A DNA stretch of 64,000 nt from Pseudomonas hormoni. GTDB taxonomy: Bacteria > Pseudomonadota > Gammaproteobacteria > Pseudomonadales > Pseudomonadaceae. A program made the position numbers and the translations under genes. The stretch is taken from positions 4,450,001 through 4,514,000 of the forward strand of contig NZ_CP075566.1 of the NCBI RefSeq assembly GCF_018502625.1, read 5' to 3'. Positions 18,293-27,508 of this stretch are shown piece after piece; position 1 is the first letter of the stretch; every line of letters starts with the position of its first letter. The notes beneath the pieces were generated by a model that was not told where the DNA came from, did not search any database, and saw only the letters and a list, made by a program, of their open reading frames with translations.

Positions 18293-19831
18293 ATGCCCAC
18301 TTCTACCTTGCCTACGCCCCCTCTCGCTGAGATCTACGACATTGCCGTCATCGGTGGCGGGATCAATGGCGTGGGGATCGCAGCGGATGCCGCCGGCCGC
18401 GGTCTCTCGGTGTTCCTTTGTGAAAAGGATGATCTGGCCAGCCATACCTCGTCCGCCAGCAGCAAGCTGATCCACGGCGGCCTGCGCTACCTCGAACATT
18501 ACGAATTCCGCCTGGTGCGCGAGGCCCTTGCTGAGCGCGAAGTGCTGTTGGCCAAGGCGCCGCACATCGTCAAGCAAATGCGTTTCGTGCTGCCACACCG
18601 TCCGCACCTGCGTCCGGCGTGGATGATCCGCGCCGGTTTGTTCCTTTATGACAACCTGGGCAAACGGGAAAAACTGGAAGGTTCGAAAAGCCTGAAGTTC
18701 GGCCCGGACAGCCCGCTGAAAAGCGAAATCACCAAAGGCTTCGAATATTCCGATTGCTGGGTCGACGATGCTCGCCTGGTGGTACTGAATGCCATGGCCG
18801 CCCGCGAAAAAGGCGCCCACGTTCACACCCAGACCCGTTGCGTCAGCGCTCGTCGCACCAAAGGCCTGTGGCACCTGCACCTGGAACGCGCCGACGGCAG
18901 CCTGTTTTCGATTCGCGCCAAGGCACTGGTGAACGCGGCGGGCCCGTGGGTCGCCAAGTTCATTCGTGACGACCTGAAGATGGAATCGCCCTACGGCATC
19001 CGCCTCATCCAGGGCAGCCACCTGATCGTGCCAAAGCTGTACGAAGGCGAACACGCGCATATTCTGCAAAACGAAGATCAGCGCATCGTGTTCACCATCC
19101 CGTACCTGAACCACTTCACCCTGATCGGCACCACCGACCGCGAATACACCGGCGATCCGGCGAAGGTTGCGATCACCGAAGGTGAAACCGATTACCTGTT
19201 GAAAGTGGTCAACGCTCACTTCAAAAAGCAGATCAGCCGCGACGATATCCTGCACAGCTATTCCGGTGTTCGTCCGCTGTGCAACGACGAATCCGACAAT
19301 CCGTCGGCCGTCACCCGCGACTACACCCTGGCCTTGTCGGGCACTGGTGAGGAAGCGCCATTGCTGTCGGTATTCGGTGGCAAGCTGACCACCTACCGCA
19401 AACTGGCCGAGTCGGCGCTGGCACAACTGGCGCCGTACTTCACGCACATCAAGCCGAGCTGGACCGCCACGGCGACCCTGCCGGGCGGCGAAGACATGAC
19501 CACCCCGCAGGCGTTGAGCTCACGGATTCGTGACCAGTTCGACTGGGTGCCGACTGAAATCGCCCGCCGCTGGGCCACGACCTACGGCAGCCGTACCTGG
19601 CGCATGCTCGAAGGCGTGCAGAACCTCAGCGATCTGGGTGAACACATTGGCGGCGGTCTCTACACCCGCGAAGTCGATTACCTGTGCAGCGAAGAGTGGG
19701 CGACCACGGCGCATGACATTCTGTGGCGCCGCAGCAAGCTCGGCTTGTTCACCACTGAGGCCGAGCAGCAGAAACTCGCGGATTACCTGAGCAAGGTCGA
19801 GCAGAACCGCAGCAAGATCGAAGCGGCCTGA
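18293..19831 (+). CDS. glpD: Aerobic glycerol-3-phosphate dehydrogenase
   Basis: Membrane-associated FAD enzyme oxidising glycerol-3-phosphate to dihydroxyacetone phosphate and passing electrons to quinone. The 512-residue protein begins just before the FAD Rossmann motif YDIAVIGGGINGVGIAADAAGRG. Other marks are SSKLIHGGLRYLEHYEFRLVREAL, GTTDREYTGDP and SVFGGKLTTYRKLAE. The ATG at 18293 has GAGGCCAGCCG upstream and matches the family start; an earlier frame opening would read through the GlpR operator and was discarded. A terminator follows. Confidence 0.97.
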   Translation: MPTSTLPTPPLAEIYDIAVIGGGINGVGIAADAAGRGLSVFLCEKDDLASHTSSASSKLIHGGLRYLEHYEFRLVREALAEREVLLAKAPHIVKQMRFVLPHRPHLRPAWMIRAGLFLYDNLGKREKLEGSKSLKFGPDSPLKSEITKGFEYSDCWVDDARLVVLNAMAAREKGAHVHTQTRCVSARRTKGLWHLHLERADGSLFSIRAKALVNAAGPWVAKFIRDDLKMESPYGIRLIQGSHLIVPKLYEGEHAHILQNEDQRIVFTIPYLNHFTLIGTTDREYTGDPAKVAITEGETDYLLKVVNAHFKKQISRDDILHSYSGVRPLCNDESDNPSAVTRDYTLALSGTGEEAPLLSVFGGKLTTYRKLAESALAQLAPYFTHIKPSWTATATLPGGEDMTTPQALSSRIRDQFDWVPTEIARRWATTYGSRTWRMLEGVQNLSDLGEHIGGGLYTREVDYLCSEEWATTAHDILWRRSKLGLFTTEAEQQKLADYLSKVEQNRSKIEAA

Positions 19832-19852
19832 TCGGGAATCCGGTCAAACGAT

Positions 19853-19885
19853 AGCCCCTGAGTCGTGAGATTCAGGGGCTTTTTC
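19853..19885 (+). terminator. Intrinsic terminator after glpD
   Basis: AGCCCCTGA, a ten-base loop and TCAGGGGCT followed by TTTT. Confidence 0.85.
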
Positions 19886-19909
19886 CATTCCGAATACACC
19901 TCAATCTCC

Positions 19910-20001
19910 TGTGGGAGCCGGGCTTGCCCGCGATGACGCCAGCACAGCCACTATCAATGTTGACTGACATTTCGCCATCGCGGGCAAGCCCGGCTCCCAC
20001 A
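19910..20001. repeat. REPIN (TGTGGGAGC class)
   Basis: TGTGGGAGCCGGGCTTGCCC on the left, and the near-exact inverted copy ending GGGCTTGCCCGGCTCCCACA read on the other strand at the right. The spacer is about 45 bases. It lies between the glpD terminator and the aatJ control region. Confidence 0.9.
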
Positions 20002-20023
20002 GGGTTATATGCAAGCCAGTACA

Positions 20024-20068
20024 TTCGGTTTTCCGAACGCGACCTGTGGGGCTATTCGGTTAACCGGA
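20024..20068. promoter_or_regulatory. Tandem upstream activator sites for AauR
   Basis: TTCGGTTTTCCGAA at 20024–20037 is a perfect TTCGG-N4-CCGAA palindrome, and TTCGGTTAACCGGA at 20055–20068 matches it in nine of ten positions. The two are 31 bases apart (about three helical turns). The nearer one lies about 77 bases upstream of the sigma-54 promoter, the expected place for an enhancer-binding activator. I recall TTCGGNNNNCCGAA as the AauR site in P. putida. Confidence 0.8.
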
Positions 20069-20144
20069 TGATCCCGCCTGAAAAAACCCACCATAAATAT
20101 TTAATACCCTTATAAATCAACAACTTGACACACATCGCCTGGCC

Positions 20145-20159
20145 TGGCACGAGTCATGC
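20145..20159 (+). promoter_or_regulatory. Sigma-54 (-24/-12) promoter of the aatJ operon
   Basis: TGGCACGAGTCATGC has the invariant GG at 20146–20147 and GC at 20158–20159 with exactly ten bases between, and matches the TGGCACG part of the RpoN consensus. It lies 115 bases before the aatJ start. Dependence on AauR is inferred from the two palindromes upstream and the regulator gene downstream. Confidence 0.85.
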
Positions 20160-20274
20160 TCTACACTCTTGGACGAATGCTTGTTGCGCGGACCTTCAGA
20201 AGCCGACAGCCATTCGAAGCACAAAAGGGCCGATGAACTGGCTCCATAAAAAAAACAATGTCGAGGAAAATTTG

Positions 20275-21189
20275 ATGCGCATCGTTCCCCATATCCTGGG
20301 CGCAGCCATTGCTGCCGCTCTGATTACCACTCCAGTTTTCGCTGCCGAACTCACCGGCACACTGAAGAAGATCAAAGAGTCCGGTGTCATCACCCTCGGG
20401 CATCGTGACGCTTCCATTCCGTTTTCCTACATCGCGGACGCTTCCGGCAAACCGGTTGGCTACTCCCACGATATCCAGCTGAAAATCGTTGAAGCGATCA
20501 AGAAAGACCTGGACCTGCCTAACCTTCAGGTCAAATACAACCTGGTGACCTCGCAAACCCGTATCCCGCTTGTGCAAAACGGCACCGTGGATCTCGAGTG
20601 CGGTTCCACCACCAACAACGTCGAGCGTCAGCAGCAAGTTGACTTCTCCGTCGGCATCTTCGAAATCGGTACTCGCCTGCTGTCCAAGAAAGGCTCGGCA
20701 TACAAGGATTTCGACGACCTGAAAGGCAAAAACGTCGTAACCACCGCCGGCACCACCTCCGAGCGCCTCCTCAAGTCGATGAACGCCGACAAGCAGATGG
20801 GCATGAACGTCATCTCCGCCAAGGACCACGGCGAATCCTTCCAGATGCTGGAATCGGGTCGTGCCGTCGCGTTCATGATGGACGACGCACTGCTGGCCGG
20901 TGAAGCGGCCAAGGCCAAGAAGGCTGATGACTGGGCCGTCACCGGCACTCCACAGTCCTACGAAATCTACGGCTGCATGGTCCGCAAGGGCGACGAGCCG
21001 TTCAAGAAGGCTGTAGACGACGCCATTGTGGCGACCTACAAGTCGGGCGAGATCAACAAGATCTACGACAAATGGTTCATGCAACCAATCCCGCCAAAAA
21101 ACCTGAACCTGAACTTCCCGATGAGCGACGAGCTCAAGGCCCTGATCGCCAATCCGACCGATAAAGCGGCTGACGACAAGAAATCCTGA
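20275..21189 (+). CDS. aatJ: Glutamate/aspartate ABC transporter periplasmic binding protein
   Basis: Solute-binding protein (304 residues) that captures acidic amino acids in the periplasm. A clear Sec signal peptide (MRIVPHILGAAIAAALITTPVFA, cleaved after AFA-like VFA) precedes the mature protein. The SBP_bac_3 fold is recognised by LGHRDASIPFSYI, GTVDLECGSTTNNVERQQQVDFS and YDKWFMQPIPPKNLNLN. I chose the ATG at 20275 because it starts the signal peptide; longer openings read through the promoter. It heads aatJ-aatQ-aatM-aatP, with a hairpin behind it. Confidence 0.94.
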   Translation: MRIVPHILGAAIAAALITTPVFAAELTGTLKKIKESGVITLGHRDASIPFSYIADASGKPVGYSHDIQLKIVEAIKKDLDLPNLQVKYNLVTSQTRIPLVQNGTVDLECGSTTNNVERQQQVDFSVGIFEIGTRLLSKKGSAYKDFDDLKGKNVVTTAGTTSERLLKSMNADKQMGMNVISAKDHGESFQMLESGRAVAFMMDDALLAGEAAKAKKADDWAVTGTPQSYEIYGCMVRKGDEPFKKAVDDAIVATYKSGEINKIYDKWFMQPIPPKNLNLNFPMSDELKALIANPTDKAADDKKS

Positions 21190-21204
21190 TTTCTGACTAA
21201 CCTT

Positions 21205-21238
21205 ACCTCCTGAGAGGGCCATCGCCCTTTCAGGAGGT
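21205..21238 (+). promoter_or_regulatory. Intercistronic hairpin between aatJ and aatQ
   Basis: ACCTCCTGAGAGGGC and GCCCTTTCAGGAGGT form a long stem (one mismatch region) around a short loop. It lacks a clear U run. It probably protects the upstream aatJ mRNA or partly terminates, giving more binding protein than permease. This is a common arrangement in ABC operons. Confidence 0.65.
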
Positions 21239-21383
21239 TGTCACTCCCTGCTGGCATTTTTGGAAACACTCGAACCGGTGGCTGTCGAGCCGATCGTGTG
21301 TGCCTGACTTTTCAAGGTCGGGGCGGGAACGGAGCTTCCCCAGGCGGGCACTTGTACATCGATCGATCTGAGGGGAGACCCTA

Positions 21384-22130
21384 ATGAATTACAACTGGGA
21401 CTGGGGCGTGTTCTTCAAGTCCACCGGCGTGGGCAGCGAGATCTATCTCGACTGGTACCTCACCGGTTTGGGCTGGACCATCGCCATCGCCATCGTGGCC
21501 TGGATTATCGCCCTGACGCTGGGCTCGATCCTGGGCGTCATGCGCACCGTACCGAATCGCATCGTGTCGGGCATCGCGACCTGCTACGTCGAACTGTTTC
21601 GTAACGTGCCACTGCTGGTGCAGCTGTTTATCTGGTACTTCCTGGTGCCCGATCTGCTGCCGCAAAACCTGCAGGACTGGTACAAGCAGGACCTGAACCC
21701 GACCACCTCAGCGTTCCTTAGCGTTGTTGTTTGCCTGGGCCTGTTCACCACGGCTCGCGTTTGCGAACAGGTGCGCACCGGCATTCAGGCGTTGCCGCGC
21801 GGTCAGGAATCCGCCGCTCGCGCCATGGGCTTCAAGCTGCCACAGATCTACTGGAATGTGCTGCTGCCCCAGGCTTACCGGATCATCATTCCGCCGCTCA
21901 CCTCGGAATTCTTGAACGTGTTCAAGAACACCTCCGTCGCCTCGCTGATCGGCCTGATGGAGTTGCTCGCACAGACCAAACAGACCGCCGAGTTTTCCGC
22001 GAACCTGTTCGAAGCTTTCACCCTGGCAACGCTGATTTACTTCACCCTGAACATGAGCCTGATGCTGCTCATGCGCCTGGTCGAGAAGAAAGTGGCCGTA
22101 CCGGGCCTGATCTCCGTAGGGGGTAAATGA
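21384..22130 (+). CDS. aatQ: Glutamate/aspartate ABC transporter permease (GltJ/AatQ)
   Basis: Inner-membrane permease subunit of 248 residues from the HisMQ family. About five transmembrane helices are visible (WTIAIAIVAWIIALTLGSILGVM first). The EAA loop reads GQESAARAMGFKLPQIYWNVLLPQAYRIIIPP, with the conserved EAA-G and LPQA elements that contact the ATPase. The ATG at 21384 follows GAGGGGAGACCCTA. Its stop overlaps the ATG of the second permease, so the two form a coupled heterodimer. Confidence 0.93.
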   Translation: MNYNWDWGVFFKSTGVGSEIYLDWYLTGLGWTIAIAIVAWIIALTLGSILGVMRTVPNRIVSGIATCYVELFRNVPLLVQLFIWYFLVPDLLPQNLQDWYKQDLNPTTSAFLSVVVCLGLFTTARVCEQVRTGIQALPRGQESAARAMGFKLPQIYWNVLLPQAYRIIIPPLTSEFLNVFKNTSVASLIGLMELLAQTKQTAEFSANLFEAFTLATLIYFTLNMSLMLLMRLVEKKVAVPGLISVGGK

Positions 22131-22801
22131 TGGAATTCGACTTCTCGGGCATCATCCCGTCCCTGCCGGGCCTGTGGAACGGCATGGTCATGACCCTGCA
22201 ACTGATGGCGCTGGGCGTCGTCGGCGGGATCATCCTCGGCACGATCCTGGCGCTGATGCGCCTGTCACACAGCAAGCTGCTGTCGAACATCGCCGGCGCC
22301 TACGTTAACTACTTCCGTTCGATTCCATTGCTGCTGGTCATTACCTGGTTCTACCTGGCGGTGCCGTTCGTGCTGCGCTGGATCACTGGAGAAGACACGC
22401 CGATCGGCGCGTTCGCTTCATGCATCGTGGCCTTCATGATGTTCGAAGCGGCGTACTTCTGCGAAATCGTCCGCGCCGGCGTTCAGTCCATTCCCAAGGG
22501 TCAGATGGGCGCTGCCCAGGCCCTGGGCATGAATTACGGCCAGATGATGCGTTTGATCATCCTGCCGCAAGCGTTTCGCAAGATGACCCCGCTGCTGCTG
22601 CAACAGAGCATCATCCTGTTCCAGGACACCTCGCTGGTCTACGCGGTCGGTCTGGTGGACTTCCTCAACGCCTCGCGTGCCAGTGGCGACATCATCGGTC
22701 GCTCCAATGAGTTCCTGATCTTCGCAGGTCTCGTGTACTTCACAATCAGCTTTGCCGCCTCGCTGCTGGTCAAGCGTCTGCAAAAAAGGTTTGCCGTATG
22801 A
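22130..22801 (+). CDS. aatM: Glutamate/aspartate ABC transporter permease (GltK/AatM)
   Basis: Second HisMQ-type permease subunit (223 residues), starting [18 protein letters not shown]. It has about five membrane helices and the EAA loop [31 protein letters not shown]. Two ATGs are possible (22127 and 22130); the second follows the GGGGG-rich site at better spacing. The gene shares bases with the stop of the first permease and overlaps the ATPase start by four bases, so all three are translationally coupled. Confidence 0.93.
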   Translation: MEFDFSGIIPSLPGLWNGMVMTLQLMALGVVGGIILGTILALMRLSHSKLLSNIAGAYVNYFRSIPLLLVITWFYLAVPFVLRWITGEDTPIGAFASCIVAFMMFEAAYFCEIVRAGVQSIPKGQMGAAQALGMNYGQMMRLIILPQAFRKMTPLLLQQSIILFQDTSLVYAVGLVDFLNASRASGDIIGRSNEFLIFAGLVYFTISFAASLLVKRLQKRFAV

Positions 22802-23532
22802 TCTCTATCAAGAATGTCAACAAGTGGTATGGCGACTTCCAGGTACTGACTGACTGCAGCACCGAGGTCAAAAAAGGCGAAGTGATTGTGGTGTGCGGGC
22901 CGTCCGGCTCCGGCAAATCCACCCTGATCAAGTGCGTCAACGCCCTGGAACCGTTCCAGAAAGGCGACGTGGTGGTCGATGGCACGTCCATCGCCGACCC
23001 GAAGACCAACCTGCCGAAACTGCGTTCGCGCGTCGGCATGGTGTTCCAGCATTTCGAACTGTTCCCGCACCTGACCATCACCGAAAACCTGACCATCGCG
23101 CAGATCAAGGTGTTGGGCCGCAGCAAGGAAGAAGCCACCAAGAAAGGCCTGCAACTGCTGGAGCGCGTCGGTCTTTCGGCGCATGCCCACAAGCATCCGG
23201 GCCAGCTCTCCGGTGGTCAGCAACAGCGTGTGGCGATTGCCCGTGCGCTGGCGATGGACCCGATCGTCATGCTGTTCGACGAACCGACCTCGGCGCTGGA
23301 CCCTGAGATGGTCAACGAAGTGCTCGACGTGATGGTGCAACTGGCCCACGAAGGCATGACCATGATGTGCGTAACCCACGAAATGGGCTTCGCCCGTAAA
23401 GTGGCGGATCGGGTGATCTTCATGGACCAGGGCAAAATCATCGAAGACTGCCAGAAAGAGGAATTCTTCGGCGACATCAGCCACCGCGCCGAACGTACAC
23501 AGCACTTCCTCGCCAAGATTCTGCAGCACTAA
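22798..23532 (+). CDS. aatP: Glutamate/aspartate ABC transporter ATPase (GltL/AatP)
   Basis: Cytosolic ATPase (244 residues) powering uptake. Walker A is GPSGSGKST near residue 38. The Q-loop [13 protein letters not shown] is followed by the signature [15 protein letters not shown], Walker [16 protein letters not shown] and H-loop CVTHEM. This pattern is that of polar amino acid ABC importers (GlnQ/GltL). It ends the transporter genes; a REPIN then separates it from the aauS/aauR regulators in the same direction. Confidence 0.95.
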   Translation: MISIKNVNKWYGDFQVLTDCSTEVKKGEVIVVCGPSGSGKSTLIKCVNALEPFQKGDVVVDGTSIADPKTNLPKLRSRVGMVFQHFELFPHLTITENLTIAQIKVLGRSKEEATKKGLQLLERVGLSAHAHKHPGQLSGGQQQRVAIARALAMDPIVMLFDEPTSALDPEMVNEVLDVMVQLAHEGMTMMCVTHEMGFARKVADRVIFMDQGKIIEDCQKEEFFGDISHRAERTQHFLAKILQH

Positions 23533-23568
23533 AACGGTACTGCTCTCTCAGGAGGGCAGGTTTGCTCT

Positions 23569-23700
23569 TGTGGCGAGGGAGCTTGCTCCCGCTGGGTCGC
23601 GCAGCGGCCCAAAAACCTGCAAATGCATGTATCTGACACACCGCATTTGCCGGTTTTACGACTGCTTCGCAGTCGAGCGGGAGCAAGCTCCCTCGCCACA
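23569..23700. repeat. REPIN (TGTGGCGAGGG class)
   Basis: TGTGGCGAGGGAGCTTGCTC at the left and the inverted copy ending CTCCCTCGCCACA at the right, spacer about 85 bases. It separates aatP from aauS. Confidence 0.92.
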
Positions 23701-23766
23701 GGTTTCGCGTTCGACTGGAAACCAGAGCAAGCCCGTTGCCAAGCTGGTTGACCCAAGGCATCTGTG

Positions 23767-25668
23767 ATGAAATGCGACCCCACTCTCTATCGCGCTGCGC
23801 CGCCATCACTCGCCGTGAAACCCCGTCTGATCCGCCATCTGTTCCTGCCGCCGCTGGTCATCGCCCTGATGATCGGATTGGGTTTTGCCGGCTTCTGGAT
23901 CAGCGAACACTACGGCATCCGCAGCCTCAGCGAGAACGGCCAGCGTCAGCTCGAACTGCACGCCCGCGCCGTCGAGAGCGAGATCAGCAAATACACCTAC
24001 CTGCCCAGCCTGCTGGAACTCGAATCCAGTGTGTCGAAGCTGTTGGCCGACCCTTCGCCGGAATACCGGCAAACGGTCAATGAATACCTCGAAGGCCTGA
24101 ACCGGCGCAGCCGCAGTCGGGCCATCTACGTAATGGACACTACCGGCCGCGTCATGGCCACCAGCAACTGGCGCGACGTCGACAGTTACCTCGGTGAAGA
24201 CCTGTCCTTCCGCGCCTACTTCCAGAACGCCGTTCGCGGCCAGCCGGGGCGCTTTTATGGCATCGGCAGCACCAACGGCGAACCCGGTTATTACCTGGCC
24301 CATGGCCTGGAAGAACACGGCAAGATCATCGGCGTCGCCGTGGTCAAGGTCCGCCTCGAAGCCCTCGAAGAACGCTGGCAACGGGCGCGCCTCGAAGCCT
24401 TTGTCAGCGATGAAAACGGCATCATCATTCTGTCCAGCGATCCCGCACGACGGCTCAAATCAGTGGTTCCGTTGAGTGACGAAACCAAAGAAAAACTCGC
24501 CCGCAGCCTTCAGTACTACTGGTTCCCGCTGAACGAACTGCAACCGCTGGCCCGGGAAAAACTGGCCGAAGGCGAGGAAAAACTGACCTTCCCGGCCAAC
24601 AGCGAAGTGGAGTCCGACCAAGAGGACATCAGCTACCTCTCGCAAACCCGCCCCTTGAGCGACACGCCGTGGAATTTCACCCTGCTCACGCCGTTGCAGG
24701 ATTTGCGCCGCGAAGCAATCAATCAGGGGATTCTGGTCGCCGTGGCGTTTGCCCTCGTGGCGTTCCTGCTGATCGCCTGGAACGAGCGCCGCAAGGTGAT
24801 CGCCACCCGCCTCGCCGCCCGGGAAGCCTTGCAGCAAGCCAACAATCAACTGGAGCGTCGGATTACCGAACGCACCACCGACCTGCGCGCCAGCAACGAA
24901 CGGCTCAAGGGCCAGATCCGCGAACGACGGCATGCTGAAGAGACGCTGCGCCGTGCTCAGGATGAACTGGTGCAGGCCGGCAAACTCGCGGCCATCGGCC
25001 AGATGTCCACCAGCATCGCCCACGAATTGAACCAGCCACTGGCCGCGCTGCGCACCTTGTCCGGCAACACAGTGCGCTTTCTGGAGCGTGGTCAGCTGGA
25101 CGTGGCCAGCACCAACCTCAAGACCATCAACGAACTGATCGACCGCATGGGCCGGATCACCGCCAGCCTGCGTTCCTTCGCCCGACGTGGCGACGACAAG
25201 GGTCAAGCCTGCCTCGGCAAAGCGGTCGACGCCGCGTTGCAACTGCTCGGCGGGCGAGTCGAAAGTGTCCCGCTGCAATTGCATCGTGAATTCGCTGATG
25301 TACAGGTGCAGATCGACCAGACCCGCCTGGAGCAGATTCTGGTCAACCTGATCGGCAATGCCCTGGATGCCATGCAGGCACAACCCTTGCCGGAGTTGTG
25401 GCTCGAAGGCGAAGCGTTCGATGGCAAGTATCGCCTGCGCGTACGCGACAACGGCCACGGCATCGACGCCGAAGCGCGCAAGCATCTGTTCGAACCGTTC
25501 TTCACCACCAAACCAGGCGAGCAGGGTCTGGGCCTCGGCCTGACCTTGTCTGCAAGCCTCGCCGCCGCGACGGGCGGACATTTGGGTGTCGAGCACCCGG
25601 CCAGCGGTGGTACCACCTTCGTCCTCAGTTTACCGTTGGTAAGCCCTACTCCTGCCGAGCCAATATGA
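23767..25668 (+). CDS. aauS: Membrane sensor histidine kinase AauS (DctB-like)
   Basis: Sensor kinase of 633 residues. Membrane helix one (about 28–48, LPPLVIALMIGLGFAGFW) is followed by a large periplasmic double-Cache/PDC domain (about 50–310) that should bind the amino acid ligand. Helix two is at about 317–338. A coiled coil (QQANNQLERRITERTTDLR) leads to HisKA with the phospho-His at about 419 in SIAHELNQPLAALR. HATPase_c motifs are NLIGNALDAM, DNGHGI and GLGLGLTLS. An ATG at 23767 is preceded by AAGG at good spacing. It overlaps aauR by ATGA. The name rests on DctB-type architecture and the linked aat operon, the order known in P. putida. Confidence 0.88.
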   Translation: MKCDPTLYRAAPPSLAVKPRLIRHLFLPPLVIALMIGLGFAGFWISEHYGIRSLSENGQRQLELHARAVESEISKYTYLPSLLELESSVSKLLADPSPEYRQTVNEYLEGLNRRSRSRAIYVMDTTGRVMATSNWRDVDSYLGEDLSFRAYFQNAVRGQPGRFYGIGSTNGEPGYYLAHGLEEHGKIIGVAVVKVRLEALEERWQRARLEAFVSDENGIIILSSDPARRLKSVVPLSDETKEKLARSLQYYWFPLNELQPLAREKLAEGEEKLTFPANSEVESDQEDISYLSQTRPLSDTPWNFTLLTPLQDLRREAINQGILVAVAFALVAFLLIAWNERRKVIATRLAAREALQQANNQLERRITERTTDLRASNERLKGQIRERRHAEETLRRAQDELVQAGKLAAIGQMSTSIAHELNQPLAALRTLSGNTVRFLERGQLDVASTNLKTINELIDRMGRITASLRSFARRGDDKGQACLGKAVDAALQLLGGRVESVPLQLHREFADVQVQIDQTRLEQILVNLIGNALDAMQAQPLPELWLEGEAFDGKYRLRVRDNGHGIDAEARKHLFEPFFTTKPGEQGLGLGLTLSASLAAATGGHLGVEHPASGGTTFVLSLPLVSPTPAEPI

Positions 25669-26993
25669 ACAACGACCTTAGTGTGCTGATCGTCGAAGAC
25701 GACCCCCATGTGCTGCTCGGCTGCCAACAGGCGCTGACCCTGGAAGACATTCCCTGCGTCGGCGTGGGCAGTGCCGAAGAAGCGCTGGAGCGGGTCGGTG
25801 ATAACTTTGCCGGCATCGTTATCAGCGATATTCGCCTGCCGGGCATCGATGGCCTCGAACTCCTGACCCGGCTCAAGGCTCGCGATCGCAGCCTGCCGGT
25901 GGTGCTGATTACCGGCCACGGCGACATTTCCATGGCCGTCGGCGCGATGCAGAAAGGCGCCTATGACTTCATGGAGAAACCCTTCTCCCCCGAACGGCTG
26001 GTGGATGTCGCCCGTCGCGCGCTGGAACAACGCAGCCTGGCGCGGGAAGTCTCTTCGCTGCGCCGGCAACTGGCGGAACGGGATTCGCTGGAAGGCCGGA
26101 TCATCGGCCGCTCGCCAGCGATGCAGAACCTGCGAGAACTGATAGCCAATGTCGCCGACACCTCAGCCAATGTGCTGATCGAAGGCGAGACCGGCACCGG
26201 TAAAGAACTGGTCGCGCGTTGCCTGCACGATTTCAGTCGGCGGCACAGCAAGCAGTTCGTTGCACTGAACTGTGGCGGCCTGCCAGAGAATCTGTTCGAA
26301 AGCGAAATCTTCGGCCACGAAGCCAACGCATTTACCGGGGCTGGTAAACGTCGGATCGGCAAGATCGAACACGCCGACGGCGGTACGCTGTTCCTCGACG
26401 AAGTGGAAAGCATGCCGCTGCCGTTGCAGATCAAACTGCTGCGGGTGTTGCAGGAGCGCACCCTCGAACGCCTCGGCTCGAACCAGAGTGTGGCGGTGGA
26501 TTGCCGGGTGATCGCGGCGACCAAATCCGACCTCGACGAGTCGAGCAAGGCCGGCGAATTCCGCAGCGACCTGTATTACCGCCTGAACGTGGTGACCCTG
26601 GAACTGCCGCCGCTGCGCGAACGCCGCGAAGACATCCTGCAATTGTTCGAACACTTCCTGCAGCAGTCGTCATTGCGCTTCGACCGCGCGGTGCCGGAGC
26701 TGGACAACCAGACCCTGTCGAACCTGATGAGCCACGACTGGCCGGGCAACGTCCGTGAACTGCGCAACGTCGCCGAGCGTTTTGCCCTCGGTCTGCCGGC
26801 CTTCAAGAAATCCGGCGCCAGCGGCAGCAATCAGGGCCTGGCCTTCGCCGAAGCAGTGGAAGCCTTCGAACGCAACCTGCTCAGTGACGCCTTGCAACGC
26901 AGCGGCGGCAACCTGACCCAGGCCAGCCTGGAACTGGGCATGGCCAAAACCACGCTGTTCGACAAAGTGAAGAAGTACGGGCTGAGCCACTGA
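25665..26993 (+). CDS. aauR: Sigma-54-dependent response regulator AauR (NtrC family)
   Basis: Enhancer-binding activator (442 residues). It has a receiver domain with phospho-Asp D55 in VISDIRLPG and an AAA+ domain from about residue 145 with Walker A GETGTGKE. The sigma-54-contacting GAFTGA loop appears as NAFTGA, a one-residue variant also seen in DctD-like proteins. Walker B is GGTLFLDEV. A Fis-type helix-turn-helix ends the protein (NLTQASLELGMAKTTLFDK). It overlaps aauS by four bases. Its expected targets are the two TTCGG palindromes upstream of the sigma-54 promoter at 20145. Confidence 0.92.
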   Translation: MNNDLSVLIVEDDPHVLLGCQQALTLEDIPCVGVGSAEEALERVGDNFAGIVISDIRLPGIDGLELLTRLKARDRSLPVVLITGHGDISMAVGAMQKGAYDFMEKPFSPERLVDVARRALEQRSLAREVSSLRRQLAERDSLEGRIIGRSPAMQNLRELIANVADTSANVLIEGETGTGKELVARCLHDFSRRHSKQFVALNCGGLPENLFESEIFGHEANAFTGAGKRRIGKIEHADGGTLFLDEVESMPLPLQIKLLRVLQERTLERLGSNQSVAVDCRVIAATKSDLDESSKAGEFRSDLYYRLNVVTLELPPLRERREDILQLFEHFLQQSSLRFDRAVPELDNQTLSNLMSHDWPGNVRELRNVAERFALGLPAFKKSGASGSNQGLAFAEAVEAFERNLLSDALQRSGGNLTQASLELGMAKTTLFDKVKKYGLSH

Positions 26994-27331
26994 TGGACCT
27001 GATGCTCAAGGCAACCCTGGGCGCGGCGGTGGTGGTGATCCTCGCTGCCCTGGCCAGGACCAAAAACTATTACATCGCCGGCCTGGTGCCGCTGTTTCCG
27101 ACCTTTGCGCTGATTGCGCATTACATCGTCGGCAAGGGGCGTTCGCTGGATGATTTGAAGACCACCATCGTGTTTGGCATGTGGTCGATCATTCCGTACT
27201 TCATCTACCTGGTGACCTTGTATGTAATGGTGGACCGGATGCGGCTGGAAGCTTCACTCGCGGTGGCGGCGGTGGCGTGGTTGATGGCGGCGACGGTGTT
27301 GGTGACAGTTTGGGTGCGCTTTCACGGCTAA
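26993..27331 (+). CDS. glpM: GlpM family membrane protein
   Basis: Small inner-membrane protein (112 residues) with four hydrophobic helices and the recognisable LARTKNYYIAGLVPLFPTFALIAHYIVG core of the GlpM family. GlpM has been linked to alginate production in P. aeruginosa; its biochemical role is not known. The ATG shares one base with the aauR stop, so it is probably transcribed with aauSR. It is not beside the glp genes. Confidence 0.85.
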   Translation: MDLMLKATLGAAVVVILAALARTKNYYIAGLVPLFPTFALIAHYIVGKGRSLDDLKTTIVFGMWSIIPYFIYLVTLYVMVDRMRLEASLAVAAVAWLMAATVLVTVWVRFHG

Positions 27332-27361
27332 CCACAATCCCCTAAGGCTGCCCCCATCCTT

Positions 27362-27492
27362 TGTGGCGAGGGAGCTTGCTCCCGCTCGGCTGCGCAGCAG
27401 CCGCAAAACCTGCTTGCGCGGTGTACCCGCAAAGAGGGGGACTCTGATTGGGGCTGCTTCGCCGCCCAGCGGGAGCAAGCTCCCTCGCCACA
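27362..27492. repeat. REPIN (TGTGGCGAGGG class)
   Basis: Left arm TGTGGCGAGGGAGCTTGCTC and inverted right arm ending CTCCCTCGCCACA flank a spacer of about 85 bases, with an internal GGGCTGCTTCGCCGCCC hairpin. It sits between convergent glpM and the DsbA-like gene. Confidence 0.92.
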
Positions 27493-27508
27493 GAAGCATT
27501 CCTGAAAA

